A DNA stretch of 64,000 nucleotides from Ixodes scapularis (GCF_016920785.2 NW_024609880.1:32697152-32761151), one strand, 5' to 3'; positions 22,505 to 35,527 are shown, counted from the first letter of the stretch. Numbers and translations are program-made. Notes: generated by a model not told the origin, from the letters alone.

Positions 22505-25500
22505 ATACATATATCGGCAGGACTGAGCTTACACAGCATTTATTTAGCACCATCCAACTCTTTCGTAACTAATTAGGAAAGAGTTGCACTGTCCAATATG
22601 CACCATCGTTTATCGCGTCCACAAGAAAAAAGACGCTGAGGAACAAATTTCAAACAGGATAACTTCGCGAGAAAAGTGGTCTTGATCTATTATTTGAGTT
22701 ACAGTTACAGCCGTGACGACTGATGTTTCGACCCAATTTTGAGGCAAATCAGGGACCCTCAAAATTTCGCTTAAGTTCTCCTTTAACTGCCAAAGTTATA
22801 TTACGTTCTCCCCCCCCCCCCCCCCCCCCCCTATATTCTGTACACTTACATATACGTCGCGGAGGCAGGTTGAACAATTTCCGTGCTTTCTGTGTGTGCC
22901 CCCTAATTTTTGTAATCTCTCTTTTTTCTTCTTCTCTCACTTACCTAACACCAAGAAGCAGAAAACCTCGTACCGGCTCGATTAACCCAAAGAGGAAAAA
23001 AAAAAAAAAGACAACACACACACACACAAATAGCGCTTATAAAATTTATTCGTCCTTTTCCTCTCTCAATCTATACACGGGGTGGCATGAATGGTAACAC
23101 GTCTGATATTCGGTCGCTTTTTATTTCGCCTTCTTTTTTGTATTTTGTATGTTTTATGGGAGGTCATACTTGGGAGGGGCATGAAGGGTTACAAACGTCA
23201 CAAAAAAACTGTATTTCTTGTCTCTCTCTCGTTAGGTCTACACTTCATAACAAAGCTGTTCTCTTCAGTCCTTTTTCTTTTTTTTGAAGCGCATCCAATC
23301 TGTGATGCAGTTCCTGCCGCTTTATATCATCGAAGATGCGAGGTGAATGATTGCACGCACTGTTTTAGATTTCTCACTACATAAGTGGACGTATATCCGC
23401 AACATTACGAAAGCAAACAGTTCATCTTTCATTTTTCCAGTTTCACGGCTCCCACACATTCGTTAAACCTCAACCTCTCAACCTGTTTGGTGTGTAGTAC
23501 TTTTCTTGGTCGTGGGCCTATTTAATCGGCCTATTACATCTTCAGCAGTGTTCCGAAGCTTTGTGTTGTCCGCCCCGTTTTTTCCCCTCTCCCCGGTTAC
23601 CATGTCAGTATTGAACCATCTCGCCTGCACACCCGTTTAGTTTCAAAGAGTATTTAGTTTTGGGATCTAAACATTCCGTTCTGGCCCTCGTCGGAAGGAT
23701 AATATGCTCAAAAATTTCTGTGTGGTAAAACAACGAGGAAGCCTGACCCCTTTTACAGTGTTGCCTATAATAAAAAATTCGGTCGCTGTCTCTGCTAAGT
23801 CCCTGCGAAGTTTTCTTCTCCTCGTAAAACAAAGAAGCAACCAGGAGCATCCGAAAGTTCAAGGTCGAAGTATAAGTTAAGCCACCGACAGCCTGAAAAA
23901 CGATGGTGTGGCTAATTATATTCAAGCATCTTGCGTTTGATTGGTTCTTTTGTCGCTCTTATCGACTAATGCCACAATCGGATTGGCTGCAGAGCCTTAA
24001 TGAGATGCACAGGACTAAACGCACCCTGTGTTTCGTCAGCGTTCAGGAATTAATTAATTATAATGAATTTGGCCCTTCGAGATAAACAGGCTACTGGCGG
24101 CATGAAACCATCCCAAAAGCATGCCTCGTAGAAATATCCATTCTTTCGGGAGAACGGAATTGAAGCCGCTCGGCACTAGCACCAGCGCCCGGACAGTAAC
24201 GATCGGATTGACTTGCGCTGACAATGGTAGTGCCGAAACCAACCAGCAACAGCAGAGCTGCCGTGACGGGCGGGCAATCGTTAATTAAACACAGCGCATG
24301 CTTATGTTAGCAAATATTCTTCGGATATGTGTTAACCGATATTACGTATCGTTACACGGCGCGGCGTTTTTTTCACCTCTTACGACAGTTTTATACCAAG
24401 ATCATCAAAGACCGTGGTGTAGTTTGCTATAAATCAAGCTAGCCGACATTTCATGGCATACTGGTAGCTGCTAGCCTTTGGTATTTCCCGTGTTTTAAAA
24501 CGCGGTTCAAAGAATTAAATGATGACGTGTCAATACGAACTTTGTCCTTATAATTCTAATCGGGTAAAACGTGTGTTAATAAATTCCAATAATGTTTTAT
24601 ATTTCTAATTAACACACAGCACTCGGAAGTAATCTCTCTCGGGTAATGAAAGGCTCCTACCACAGCACAAGAATGTGACACCGCGCGCACGTTTGCAAAC
24701 GGCACCACGGTAGTTTCCGCGAAACGCTGGGGTGCGATTCTTCAAGAGTTCTTGGCTGCTCAATTCGAAATTCTTTGCGACGGGCCGGTTGTGCTGCGGC
24801 TTTAACGAACGTCACACACGAGCAACAAGTAATGGATTTTAAAATTATCAAAGACAAGTATAATTTACACAACCAAAAACGCTTAACCAGAGCACATCAA
24901 GGTCCGTCCTTCGAAGCACTCGTACTTCTTTTCACGCCCTTTTTCGGGCTTCCTTTACGAAGTCATTTCTTCCGCTTGTGAGTGTCCTCCTTTGTAGGAG
25001 TAATCTCCTCGACTTGCATCCCGAGACAATACGTTTGGTCAGCGTACGGAACCTTTCCCTTTGCTCCGGTCAACCGTTCTTAGAAAGGCGCAGCTATGCT
25101 CAGAGATAACAGCCCCACTTAGACAGTTCATTACTCTCTTTGGCGGATATTCGATTTAATGCCTCGTTTAATCGCTGTGAACACGTAATGGGGAAAATAG
25201 ATAAATAGAAAGACATTTTCGCCTTTACGTTTTTTTATAAAATAAAAGCCAGGAAACTGTTCACTCATATTGTAATTCTGACGCCGTAAAAAAAAAAAAA
25301 AAAAAAAAAAAAGAACGAGACCTAACAACAACAGCCACAGCATTATTGAGGTTCTTGCGACTTTTGCCGTGGAGCAGTTATCCGTGAGCCAAACTGGATG
25401 CGTACACGTGCTTTAACGTTATCCGGTGCGTCCGTAGTCGCGTACCGAAACGTTCCCGCCAAAAACAAGAAAATGTAAGTGAGCCGGTCTATTGACAAGA

Positions 25501-26400
25501 AACAAGTAGTTGTTTTGCATATTCGGTGATGTCTCCGGAAGTCCAGGCTTTGCTGCCGCTTCCGGGTGGAATCTGCATTTCGGGAGGTCTGCTTCCTGGA
25601 AAAAAACAAAGGGGAAAAAAAGAATAAAAGTAAGATTATAGATTGGTAAGAAGCCACTACTAAAAGTGCTCCCATCTTACGCAGAATGGTGATAAATATA
25701 CAATACCTGACAATATGAAAAGACCCATTCTCTAGAAAGACGATGATGCAAAGGTCTTAAACACATTTTCCTTAGAGGCACTTTTTTTTTTAGACAATAG
25801 AACCGTCATTTATTCTCTCGCCCCAGTCAGTAGGGTGAGGAAATTTAAGGAAATTTAAAACAGACACCTAGTTTAATGGATCTTTCATCTTCTTGGAGTT
25901 TGTACGCTTATACCCTAACCATTTCACGTTTCTATACAGAAACACTCTTGGTCCCAGTATGTTAAGCCAGCATGCCCGTAAAACCCGTGTCATACTACTC
26001 GTACAATAGGTCATAGAAAAAAAAAAAAAAAGCAGGGTGTTTGCTTTGGTCATGATGGACATAATTTTCTGGGGACATGATATAAGCTTCTTTAAAACAT
26101 AATCGTTTCATACATATTCACGCTTCATTTGTGTCTGCAGATGAACAACGTGACAGAACCCTCATGCACGGAAGATACACGCCTCACGCAGTGCCGGCGG
26201 ACTGTTTCTGGTAATTATAATATTAATACCAATCTCTTTATTTTCCTTTATATAAAAAGTAAGGATATTGGGCAAGAAGGCGCATGGCCTGCAGCTTGAT
26301 GAGGCCCTACCCCGTGTGACAGAGAAGCAGCAGAAACATTTCAGACAACACAAGCAAGAAACAAGATACTACACCTTATTACATCGATTAGGTACAAAAG
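22505..26400. other. No recognised gene; homopolymers
   Basis: Contains a poly-C run (about 22811-22832), a short (CA)n at 23014-23027 and a poly-A run (about 25288-25312). A splice-signal cluster at 25.4-25.6 kb is discussed as a finding. No protein family was recognised in any frame. Confidence 0.4.
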
Positions 26401-27165
26401 AGTCCTTATCACTCTATTTCTAATAACATATCGCGTAGCATACCCTTTGGTTTTTTTAGCAATGTCGATCGTTTCATCTTCGAGCTCAATTGAAAGAGAT
26501 GGTAGTGCATATTTTAAAGTGGTTAATCCATAATTAGTAAGGGAAGTTATAACACACCAGTTCTCGCTATGCCTCGTTTCATACGCTTGTCACCAAGCCC
26601 GACAGCACGAAAAGAAAGTCGTTATTTTGCTTTACTGTCGTATTGTAGACACCCCATGAAAGGAGAGTTGTATAAATGATTAATTGTCACAAATTCAAGC
26701 TTTCAAAAAAGCTCCTCAGAAGAATTAAAAAAAGAAACAATTCAAATTATGCAAAATAATTTTTTCTGTCTTAGAAGCAGTGTTGTCAAGTTTCATTTGG
26801 TCGTTGTTCCCCAAAACCAAGAGACAGTACATGTAATGTGTGTAGATCAGAGAATAATACAAGAGCAGCTTCACTCCCTTCGGAAACATAAAACGAGTTT
26901 TAGATATCATTCCCATCGCTTTGCAAGCTTTTCGGTACATATACTCAATGTGTTCGGTCCAAGCAAGTGATCCAGTAAAAATGACACCAAGAAATTTCAA
27001 GCAATTCGCAGTCTCTAAAGGAGATGAATTTATCGTAATATTTAGAAAAAAAAAATGCTACGATTCCCTTGCCTAAATAGTTACGCATTTAGTTTCGTCC
27101 GTGTTTATTTTAGTTCATTAACTTGCGTCCACAAATGTAGGTTCTTGAGAACAACTGCCGCCGTA
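26400..27165 (-). pseudogene. LINE reverse transcriptase C-terminal fragment
   Basis: On the minus strand a LKNLHLWTQVNELK-like piece (about 27165-27110) is followed by TINSSPLETANCLKFLGVIF (27045-26985). The open stretch 27000-26725 then reads SLAWTEHIEYMYRKACKAMGMI, LLLYYSLIYTHYMYCLLVLG. This is the 'KFLGV.....L.W..HI......K..+..G.L......P...+..LY.S+I.P...Y...+WG' region just after the reverse transcriptase domain in CR1/Jockey-type LINE ORF2. Downstream frames decay by about 26400. Only the 3' part survives. Confidence 0.7.
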
Positions 27166-27539
27166 CTTTTTTATCTCAGAAGTTGGAGTATTGGCAGTGT
27201 GCCAGCGGCTTCAAGCTCATCGACGCAACGATGTTGCCTAATGTAGTAGATAGTTGTAGGGTCCATTTTATGGTTTTCCCCTATTTTCCCAACATAAATA
27301 TACGCAAAGTGTGGGCGTTTGTTTCTCTGCACCGTTACACCTGCTGGGAGTTCCGTGATATAAAATAGTGTACTCTGGGTACTCGGTAAAACATTGCCTT
27401 TTATCGAGCAAAACAGAAAAACAAAAGAGAGTTTTTTTTTTTTTATAGAAGTGAAGCAAAACCAAAATTCTGTTTGGCGCCCAGGCACCACCCACCCGTA
27501 CCCCGTAAGATACGACTTCTCTATCACGAAAAACACGGG

Positions 27540-27965
27540 CAAAAATCGAGTTTCGGCTGATTCACGTTGAGCGGCCCAGCACGCTCGGCCTCCCGACGTC
27601 TTTCGAGTATTGGACCGCGAGAACAAAAGAGGATCCTCTTCCAAAATCCCGACGTCGATCGGACAGTACGCTAAGGTGGTCGAGGATCTCGGGCCGTCTC
27701 CGGACAGCTTATCGAAAGCACCTGCAGCCCTGCAGTAGCTCCCTCGCCAGAGACAACCCCGCAACGCCAGACGGGGTAAAGCGGGAGAGAGATCTGCGAC
27801 GGCAGCTTAGCGCAAACGCCTTGTTCCTGTACTCCGTTTCGCCTAGGACCAACCGCAGCCGACGCTACAAGTAGCCGTCCCCGCCAATCCGGCGCTGCGA
27901 ATGCGTCACGTGACCGCACGCCCCGCGCATCGCCGCGTCATTCCCGAAGTTCACGTGACACTACC
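27540..27965. promoter_or_regulatory. GC-rich block with two CACGTGAC motifs
   Basis: CpG-rich sequence standing out from A+T-rich flanks. CACGTGAC occurs at about 27906-27913 and 27953-27960. CACGTG palindromes of this type are bound by bHLH-Zip factors and are often close to start sites. Function as promoter of the candidate gene is inferred. Confidence 0.3.
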
Positions 27966-28285
27966 ATGGCCTCGGATTGGCTTCGATGTGTCGTAGCGTC
28001 GGCTGCGGTTCGTCGTAAGTAAGACGGACTACACTCAATGCTCGGGGTCGTGGGAGTCTACGTATTCGTGTAGTTTTGTTTTTCTGTCACGGAACCAAAT
28101 CGCGGCATACCTCACGAGGTTGATACCGAAACGTTTGGGTGTGCACCCCTCGGAAATCGAGGAGTTCTGAGGAATTTACTTAAAATACGTTTTGTTTTCC
28201 AGCGAGATGCCTTGACCGGTGGGATCCCGAGATATTGCGTACGTACGTTTCGAATCTAGTTCTGGAAAAAGATACCCATAAATAA
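27966..28285 (+). CDS. Candidate small two-exon gene, unknown function
   Basis: Possible exon 1 is 27966-28014, starting ATGG after CACTACC (good Kozak context) and reading MASDWLRCVVASAAVR. It ends at GTC|GTAAGT. Possible intron 28015-28202 ends TTTTGTTTTCCAG. Exon 2 (28203-28285) continues in phase from the single leftover base as PRCLDRWDPEILRTYV and onward to TAA at 28283-28285, with AATAAA overlapping the stop (28281-28286). The total is 43 residues, with a hydrophobic/basic N-terminus that could be a short targeting or membrane segment. The ~400 bp upstream are GC-rich with two CACGTGAC motifs (27906 and 27953). I do not recognise the protein. It could be a chance combination, or the 5' end of a longer gene using a GTACGT donor in exon 2. 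Confidence 0.35.
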
Positions 28286-28289
28286 AAAC

Positions 28290-31210
28290 TGAGTCTCGAA
28301 CTAAGTCGTATTTATGTTTACTGACCAGGACAACGTCGCCCTTGACTGCTGACTGCGTGCTATACTGCTCGCTCGGGTGGAGCTCGGGCTGCACCCGAGA
28401 GTTAGTCACACGTCGCTACAATGAAGTTTATCCACTCATTCACTGCACGAACAAGTATAAAAAGTCGGTATCTCTAAAACAGTGTTTTCTTGTATTATAA
28501 AACAAATCCTCTCAATTAAAAAAAAAGACATCTTGTTGGACATGAGTTATCAAAAGCCAGTGGATCTTTTTATCTTCAATTCGTAATTTTGTAATGGATC
28601 CAATTTTTCTGTAGTTCGTACACTTAACAAATGCAATAACGGGCATCCGTAAAACGCTCTCCACCCCAGATGATTTAGCCATATACGGCACGTAATGGTA
28701 GCGTTTTCCCGTTCAGTGATGCAACGACAGTTCGTTGAAAAGGACCTCACGGAGAATTAAGCCTCTTCCTTGCACATTCAACTGACTCGAAAACAAGAAT
28801 CAATGTACGCTTCCTAGATACAATTTCGTTAATCACTGTGACGGCAGAACTCCTACGTTAAAGTTGTACAAACAAGTGAAAAACTACACAAATAAAGAAC
28901 AAGCAGGACGAGTATTTTTCGGCTCGAAAAAGAAACCGATTCGTTCGATATTCAGGGTCGATTTACTCTTGCTTTCTTCGCTCGCTTCAAAGCTTTCGTA
29001 GTTACAGCCCCTCTTGAAAGACGAACGAATCAGTAATCTGTCTGCTCGGGCTCCTTAGCCTCGTTTCCTCCCAACAAAGGTTTGAAGATGAAAAAAGAAA
29101 AAGAAGCGCCATTTTTCTCGGGAACAATGACCGAGCGCCGACGTATACGCGTCGTTTTTCACGGAGGTGACGGAAGTATAATGACAGTGGGAATCCTCGA
29201 ACAAACGCCGACCTGTTTCCTATGGTATACTCGCAGCAGCTTCGTTCAACCCATTTCCCCTTTAAGCCGGGTCACACCGATCGTACGTCAAACAAAAGAG
29301 ACGGTCTGAAGACCTGCCGACAAAATTAACCGCGGACACGCCACAAGAATGTTCGAAGCATGTTTATTTTATACACATGCACGCTTACAAGATGCTTGCA
29401 GAAAGTTTGTTGGCATGACCAATGTGACAGAACTGTCATACAAAGAAAGGAACATGCCTGAGACGGTGTCTGCGTGGCTGTCGTTTTTCTGATGTATATT
29501 TTAGAAACGTTACAGCGGCCCCAAAGGTTGAAAAAAGGACATATGCTCAGAACTTATACTTTCGTTCTCCGAAAGGTCTTTGCTGCCAGACGCCGCGGAC
29601 CTCACTAAAACAGCTATGAATTATACCAATATATAGTATACCGCTATCCGTTTTCTCTTTGTCACTCATCTCTCAGGTGAATCCTTAATGTTTTGTGAGA
29701 CATTACTTTTGTTCTCTACAGTAAAGTTTATACTACGCGTGTTTCGAAAGAAAAGAAAGTGTTATTCTTATCTCAAAAATAAATCTACGCATTGCAGAAC
29801 GCTCAGTTTTTGACCAAATGCAGCACTAGCTGTGGGGATCAGATGCCAATTTTCATAACTTAATGGTATGTAACGGTAAAGTTAAAAAAGACGATTTTCC
29901 AAAATTTCCAACGGGGAAATAATGGTCATCGGAGAGCGCGAATACAAGGGGTTGAATGATGCCGTTTGCTATCGAAAGCGGGTCTTCAGTTTGAATTTCT
30001 CATTAGAAATTCAGTAAAATTGCTGATAACTCTTCAATTAGACAACGGAAAGATATGAAAAAAATTTGCACCTGGTCCTAACCGCAATCGGCTTATTTTC
30101 GCGGACGTTCGGCAACGCGTAGTTTTTTTTTTTTTTTTTTTTTTTTTTTACAGGTTTTATACATTTTTTTCGAGCACTAGCGAATAATTCAAGGCCGTAC
30201 TATAAATATTGCGTCTCATACGAGAAGCCAAATAAAAAAAAGTTGTTCTTGATGTACCTCCACGGGGCCATATTCTTAACCACCAGCTGAGGACTGCCAC
30301 TAAAACTCCATAAAGTATGCCTTTTTCGAAATTCAGTTTGGCAACTTTGATCAGGAAATCTCTGTGTATGGCATCTGTGCCAAACTAATGCCGGCTTTCT
30401 TGATGTGGATGAGTGACGAAATTTCAGGTACTATACACAGCGGATGATAAACCAGACCTGTACTTCAGTAGAACAAGGCGCGGCGCAGGAATAAAATAAA
30501 ACTACAGCCTAAGCGTTTATGTTTAAGTGTGGTCCCATGAATTTTTTTTTTGTTTGTCACAAGTTTGAGTATAAACCGTTTTGTTGTATATTTCGTTTTG
30601 AGCAGCCGCCCGCATGGAAGTATAAAGAAGAAACAGAAATGGTCGAGAGAGCGAGAGCTTGAGCTAACGGGTCAGTTGGTAAACTCATCACCCCTGGCGA
30701 TATCTTGTAAAATTTGGACTGATTCTGTTATTCGCATGCTGAAAGCAGAGTTAAAGCAATTAATAATCTAACTACCCAAGAACCCATTAAAAGGCCCGCA
30801 GCTCATGATTTCACATGAAAATTATATGAACAAGAAAAGGCAGCAAGAACACGTACAGATACCAGCACCAATTTGCTTTCAACAAATACAATATTCTATA
30901 TTACCTCTAAGGTGTATAAAAGGCCCTGTCTTCGAAGGGACTCTGAACTCTCCAAAATATTTGGAAGTGCCTGGGTGTCACACATATGTCACAAAATAAA
31001 GTTTCCGCTATAAACCTTTTTAGTTCAATAATTACACTTATTAATTTATGAAAAAAAATCCGAAATTAACACTTATACCGAGAAATTAAATTCAAAAGAG
31101 AGGTTAGTTTCGGTTTGGCTCCAGATTTTAAACGTGCCTCCTGGCGCAAATATTACGTAAACACTGTTTTTGTTTTCAGGATAAAAAAGTGAAAGCCATT
31201 TACAACTTCC
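28290..31210. other. No recognisable gene; poly-T run
   Basis: Mostly A+T-rich with short frames. A poly-T run occupies about 30122-30149. No element ends recognised. Confidence 0.45.
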
Positions 31211-31225
31211 TGTAACGCCGAATTG

Positions 31226-31577
31226 GAGCGCAGCTCTTAAAGAGGAGGAGTGGAGGGTATATTCCTCCTCCTCCCTCGTGATCATGCCTGCTAGTCCTCC
31301 TCCCCTCCTGCTCCCCCTCCCTCTCCTTTACCACCTCCTCGTCCTTCAAGCTCCTCCCCTCCCCTCGCCTCCGCCTCCTCGTCTCTCCTCCCCCCCTCCT
31401 CCACCTTCGTACTGCTTTCCTCCTTGCCGCTCAAGCCGGACAATGAGGGGAGGAGGAGAAGGAGGGGGGAGGAGGAAGAGGGGGGGAGGAGGAGGGGAGG
31501 AGAAGAAGGGGGAGGAGGAGGAGGGGAGGAGGAGGGGGAGAAAGAGAGGGAGGAGGAGGAGAGGGAGGGGCGCGGTT

Positions 31578-31635
<58 letters not shown>

Positions 31636-31698
31636 CGACGCCGACGCCAACGGCGACGCCGCTCAGGCTGGAAACGGGCCCCTAAGAGCTGCGCTCTA
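31226..31698. repeat. Composite repeat: inverted GAGCGCAGCTCTTA ends, pyrimidine and purine tracts, hexamer array
   Basis: GAGCGCAGCTCTTAA at 31226-31240 is matched in inverted orientation at 31683-31697. Between them lie a pyrimidine tract (31262-31427, CCTCC-rich), a purine tract (31441-31568, GGAGG-rich) and a (GCCGAC)n array with variants (31579-31660). The right part (31571-31698, minus strand) is the same family as 59910-59977. The two tracts are complementary in composition and could form a long hairpin or triplex. Confidence 0.85.
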
Positions 31699-33240
31699 AA
31701 AGGCGACCTCCGCTCATAACACCCTGACTTTCGGGAATAATTCACGTCGCTCAGTGGAGCTAGCACACTAGACAAACTCAGAAACTGGTATACCGGCACG
31801 CATCTCCGACCGTCACTATAACCGCAACTTTGAAAAACGAGTGGCCCCACCTATAGTGAATTTTAGGCGCGAATATCCGGGGCGGCATCTGTGCACTCGC
31901 GAAACACTGGCGCGCGTTTTAAATGTGTTATGACACGAAAATTAAACGGATATATTATCCTTGAAATGGAATGCTCATAGGCTATTTAGTATATACACCA
32001 CACTACGCAATTTTTAGAGCTCTGGTGATTGCAATGACAAATTTACGAATTTCTATCATTTTCATCTGGCGACCAGGCAACGCTGCCCGAGTTAGTTATA
32101 CCATGGTGTCCATAAACCACGTGATCATGAACGCTCTCTCATTCTAGGCGCCTCCATAATCGCCCGAGCTCGCCTCGCCGCGGTAAGATCAAAACCGCTC
32201 ACGTAACTCAGCAACCCGAACGCTATGCTCGCTCTCGCCCCCGGCCCGTTGACCTTCCACCCTGCATGCACCTGCGGTATATTCCCGGACGACGGCGACC
32301 ATGGCGAGTTCGTACGCAACTCGCCGTCGCTGGAGCTGGTCGCCAGCGGGTCACAGTCAAAATGAACAGCTTCCAGCATCTCTTGAAATCAATCGCTCTC
32401 ATCGCTGCTACGATCAATGGCGAACACCTTGACAAGGCGAGCGATGCCGTAAACGTAATCGTCACGGACCGCACGCTCGTAACGTGGATGGTAAACGAGG
32501 AAGCTGAAGCTCGAGACGCCAAGAGAGCCAAGTCTGTGAACACGTGCAAGGAGATGCCGCGCGGGAGGCTGGCTACGTCACCAGCCTTCCAGCCACAGCG
32601 GCCTTTTTGAATGGGGCGGATCCGAGGGACTCGCGAATAAATCGATTTATCCACAGAACTATCACGCCATTTTCAAAACCGATTTCGCAGGATTATAGGA
32701 ACACACTATGGGTCCTAGTACTGTATAGTAATCTCTTATTTTATTTTTGGCGTGTCATAACCCCTTTAAGAGTGAAACAAAGTATATCCTTCACATTTCA
32801 GGATGCACGGATTGACCAAGCGTTCGTTCGTAACGGCAAGAGCACAGCGTACAATCTATAAAATATACCGTAGAATTTTGTTCCCGCAAAGAGAGTGTCA
32901 GAATATAGTTTCGAATTGGAAGTTGCCCCTTCTCCGAACTTTCTTTTGCTTGCTCGGGGAAATGTTTTTTGGCAAGATGTCGACCTCCATTGTAAAGGTT
33001 TTATGGGGAATTCCTCTTGTCGGGTTCCGCCGAACCTTCGCACATCTTTTTGCGCGGTGATCTGTATATGCAATATTGTCCACTGTAACGACATTGATCA
33101 AGACAAAAACGTTCTTTTCCTGTTACAGCTCGCTGACCGTTCCATGCCTTCAGCTGAATATTTTCACCTCAAACACCCGCAAGTTGCCGAGTCGGAAATC
33201 GATGTCAGAGCTCAAGCAACCGAGTCGTCTCTTTTATATT
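31699..33240. other. No recognised gene; one unassigned open frame
   Basis: A GC-rich block at about 32150-32640 has open frames on both strands (plus 32266-32610, minus 32654-32223), neither with a recognised domain. A near-perfect hairpin GGCGAGTTCGTACGCAACTCGCC-type palindrome is centred at about 32314. Confidence 0.4.
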
Positions 33241-33968
33241 TACCGAAGCACTGATCTCAATCACAATTGCTGGATCGCCTTTGACCAGCTCCGCCTATGG
33301 GCGGGAATGCGGCCACGGTCGGCCATCTTTTTGGTAGAGTTATATTATCTCTAGCCATCATAGTAATATGGCAGACAGCGCAATGGCGGCAGGCTGCCAC
33401 AAAATAGCCGTGGATCTATAGTACACTGTACCGTGGGTGACATTTCGTGCTTGATTGAAGTTGTTCGACGAAGCAGATTCTTAAAACCCGGCGTTAACGG
33501 TAGCCTCATTTTTGAGGACCCGGCGAAAGTTCTACGAAAGCTCAGCACGGGGGGAATCCACCGCAGCTTGCATCGAAAGCAGACACCGCACCGGCGTTTG
33601 CTTTCGATGCTCCTTTCGATGCGACTTTCGATGCATGATGTGCTTCTTTTCCCCGGTTCTGTGATTTCGCGAAACTTTCACCGGGTCCTCAAAGATCGGG
33701 CTACCGTTCACGACGGGTTTCAGAAATATGTTTCGTCAAACAATTTCAACCAAGCACGACATATGACCTACGCTATATTGATGGCAGCGTGCCACCACAA
33801 CTGCCACAACGCTGTCTGCCATGGATGAATGATAGTGGCTGCATCGGCTGTACCATGGCTAGAGGTAATATAACTCTACCAAAAAGATGGCCGCCAGTGA
33901 CAGCAATCGCAGAGCAATCAAACGCGATCCAGCAATTGTTATAGAGATCAGAGCACCGAAGCGACTTT
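33241..33968. repeat. Foldback repeat, ~730 bp, almost entirely palindromic
   Basis: The halves are inverted copies. Outer blocks CCGAAGCACTGATCTCAATC (left) and the complement of GAGATCAGAGCACCGAAGC (right) match. So do CGGCCATCTTTTTGGTAGAG at 33323 against 33881-33898, and GGACCCGGCGAAAGTT at 33518 against 33677-33692. The centre (about 33550-33650) repeats CTTTCGATGC. No coding domain was seen. Confidence 0.85.
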
Positions 33969-34224
33969 CGTTACCTCCAGTCGCTGCGGACTGTATGCTT
34001 GCAGCACACAGTACTGAAAAGAATTTTGTTTGCACAATTCTGTATCGACCCATGCGTGCTTTGAACGTGCCTGAAAACATCTTTTGTGTGAGTAATGAGA
34101 CAAACCGCTAAACAAGATATAATCACGCCCCAGACACTGTCTGGAGGCTGACGTACTACTAGTGTGATTAGAGACTTAAGTCATTAGCTCAGGTCAGCAG
34201 ATTACAAGGCCTCAAGCGCTACAA

Positions 34225-34440
34225 ATGACACGCGGATCGCAAGTTCGTCTGCTTCTTGCGCAGGGGTTGCGATGACGTCAGAATGCCGAGCTCCAACTGA
34301 CTTTGATTGGAGGGACAGCGCGCAGACCTCGATGCTTGCTGCCCGGAGGTCTACCTACTGTCCATCCCATCGAAGCCAATCAGAGCTCGACGTTCATGAC
34401 GTCATCGCAACCCCGTCATGAAAAGGAGAGAAACCTGCAC
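34225..34440. repeat. Palindromic MITE-like repeat, copy 1
   Basis: Arms GGGGTTGCGATGACGTCA (34263-34280) and TGACGTCATCGCAACCCC (34397-34414) face each other around a centre with two inverted GAGGTCTA/AGACCTC blocks. The same organisation and partly the same sequence (AAGTTCGTCTGC, TGACGTCAGAA, GACCTC) occur at 37337-37547. Confidence 0.75.
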
Positions 34441-35527
34441 TCTGCGCAGACCCTTATCGGGTGCTCCGATTCGAAGAGAGGAAATATCGATAAATACGCT
34501 TTGTATGAACGTGTATTCCTGCGGAAGATACGGCTTTTTCACTGTAGTCACCGACATGCTAAGAAACGTAGGGCGTGGCTTAGTATGTTCACGCTGCAAT
34601 CTTATTGGCTGCGGAACGAGAATAAGATGTCCGGACTCGCCGCGCCCTCAGTCTCCTTAGTTGCCTCTGACTCTATACGGCGAGCGATTGTGTCAGAATG
34701 CGCCTTTGGCGCATCAGAGCACAGGGATGGGTCCACCGGTCAAAGGGCAATACAGCGAACGCGCAAGGGATGCGCGATGACGAGGCAGCCAACCTCGTCT
34801 CCTCATTGGTTGAGGTAGGGGGTAAACTGAAAGCACGTGGGCGCATTTGGCGGGTTAAAAAACGCCCGAGATGCGCGAGGAAGAGGCGATCTTGCACGCC
34901 GTACAGCTTCTTCCGTGTCTTTCACCAAGTTTATTACGGCTCGTAACAAAGTGAGATTTAATAAAAAGGTCCACGAAGAGGAGTCGTTTAAAGTGGAAAG
35001 GCAGAGTTAAAAATCTCGTCACGCGAACCCTGCTAGCTCTACTACCATCCGGGCAGTCTGTATATCCCGGGGGTTCAGCGACACGGGCCCTATCGGGGTC
35101 CGCTTCCCCCCCGGAAAAGACGGCTGGGCGCTGATGTCCTCAGAGTGCAGTGTCCGTCGCGTCTTCCAATTCGCTCGCCTTTCAGCGGTCTAATCTCTGG
35201 AGAACATGGTCGCCTCGAAAAATCCGAATTACTGTCAGATCCGTAATCCTTCGCAGCAAATGTCTTGGTTTCTCTCGTTTTTTTTTTTTTTTTAATTTCC
35301 TCGTCTTTATCTTTTTTTTACAGTTATCCGAAAAGAGCCCAACTCGCTGTGAGTGGACTGTCAACCCAGTTCATTCGGACACCCTGACGGCGATAGATTT
35401 AACTTGTGATGGGCCTGCTTGGAAGAATTTTTTCTGTTTCTTTTCGAAACTAATGTGCCGAGAAAGCGAGGGAGAGGGGAAGACGTGAGCGCGCGGTGAC
35501 TTCAGAACGCCAAGCACTGGCTGGAAT

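Noticed and set aside
28176..28409. Minus frame with VKGDVVLV, reminiscent of retroelement integrase C-termini
   Set aside because: A single short motif with no integrase core nearby; it also overlaps the candidate small gene.
31278..31850. Pro-, Glu/Arg- or Arg-rich frames of 90-139 codons
   Set aside because: Low-complexity translations of purine/pyrimidine tracts and the hexamer array.
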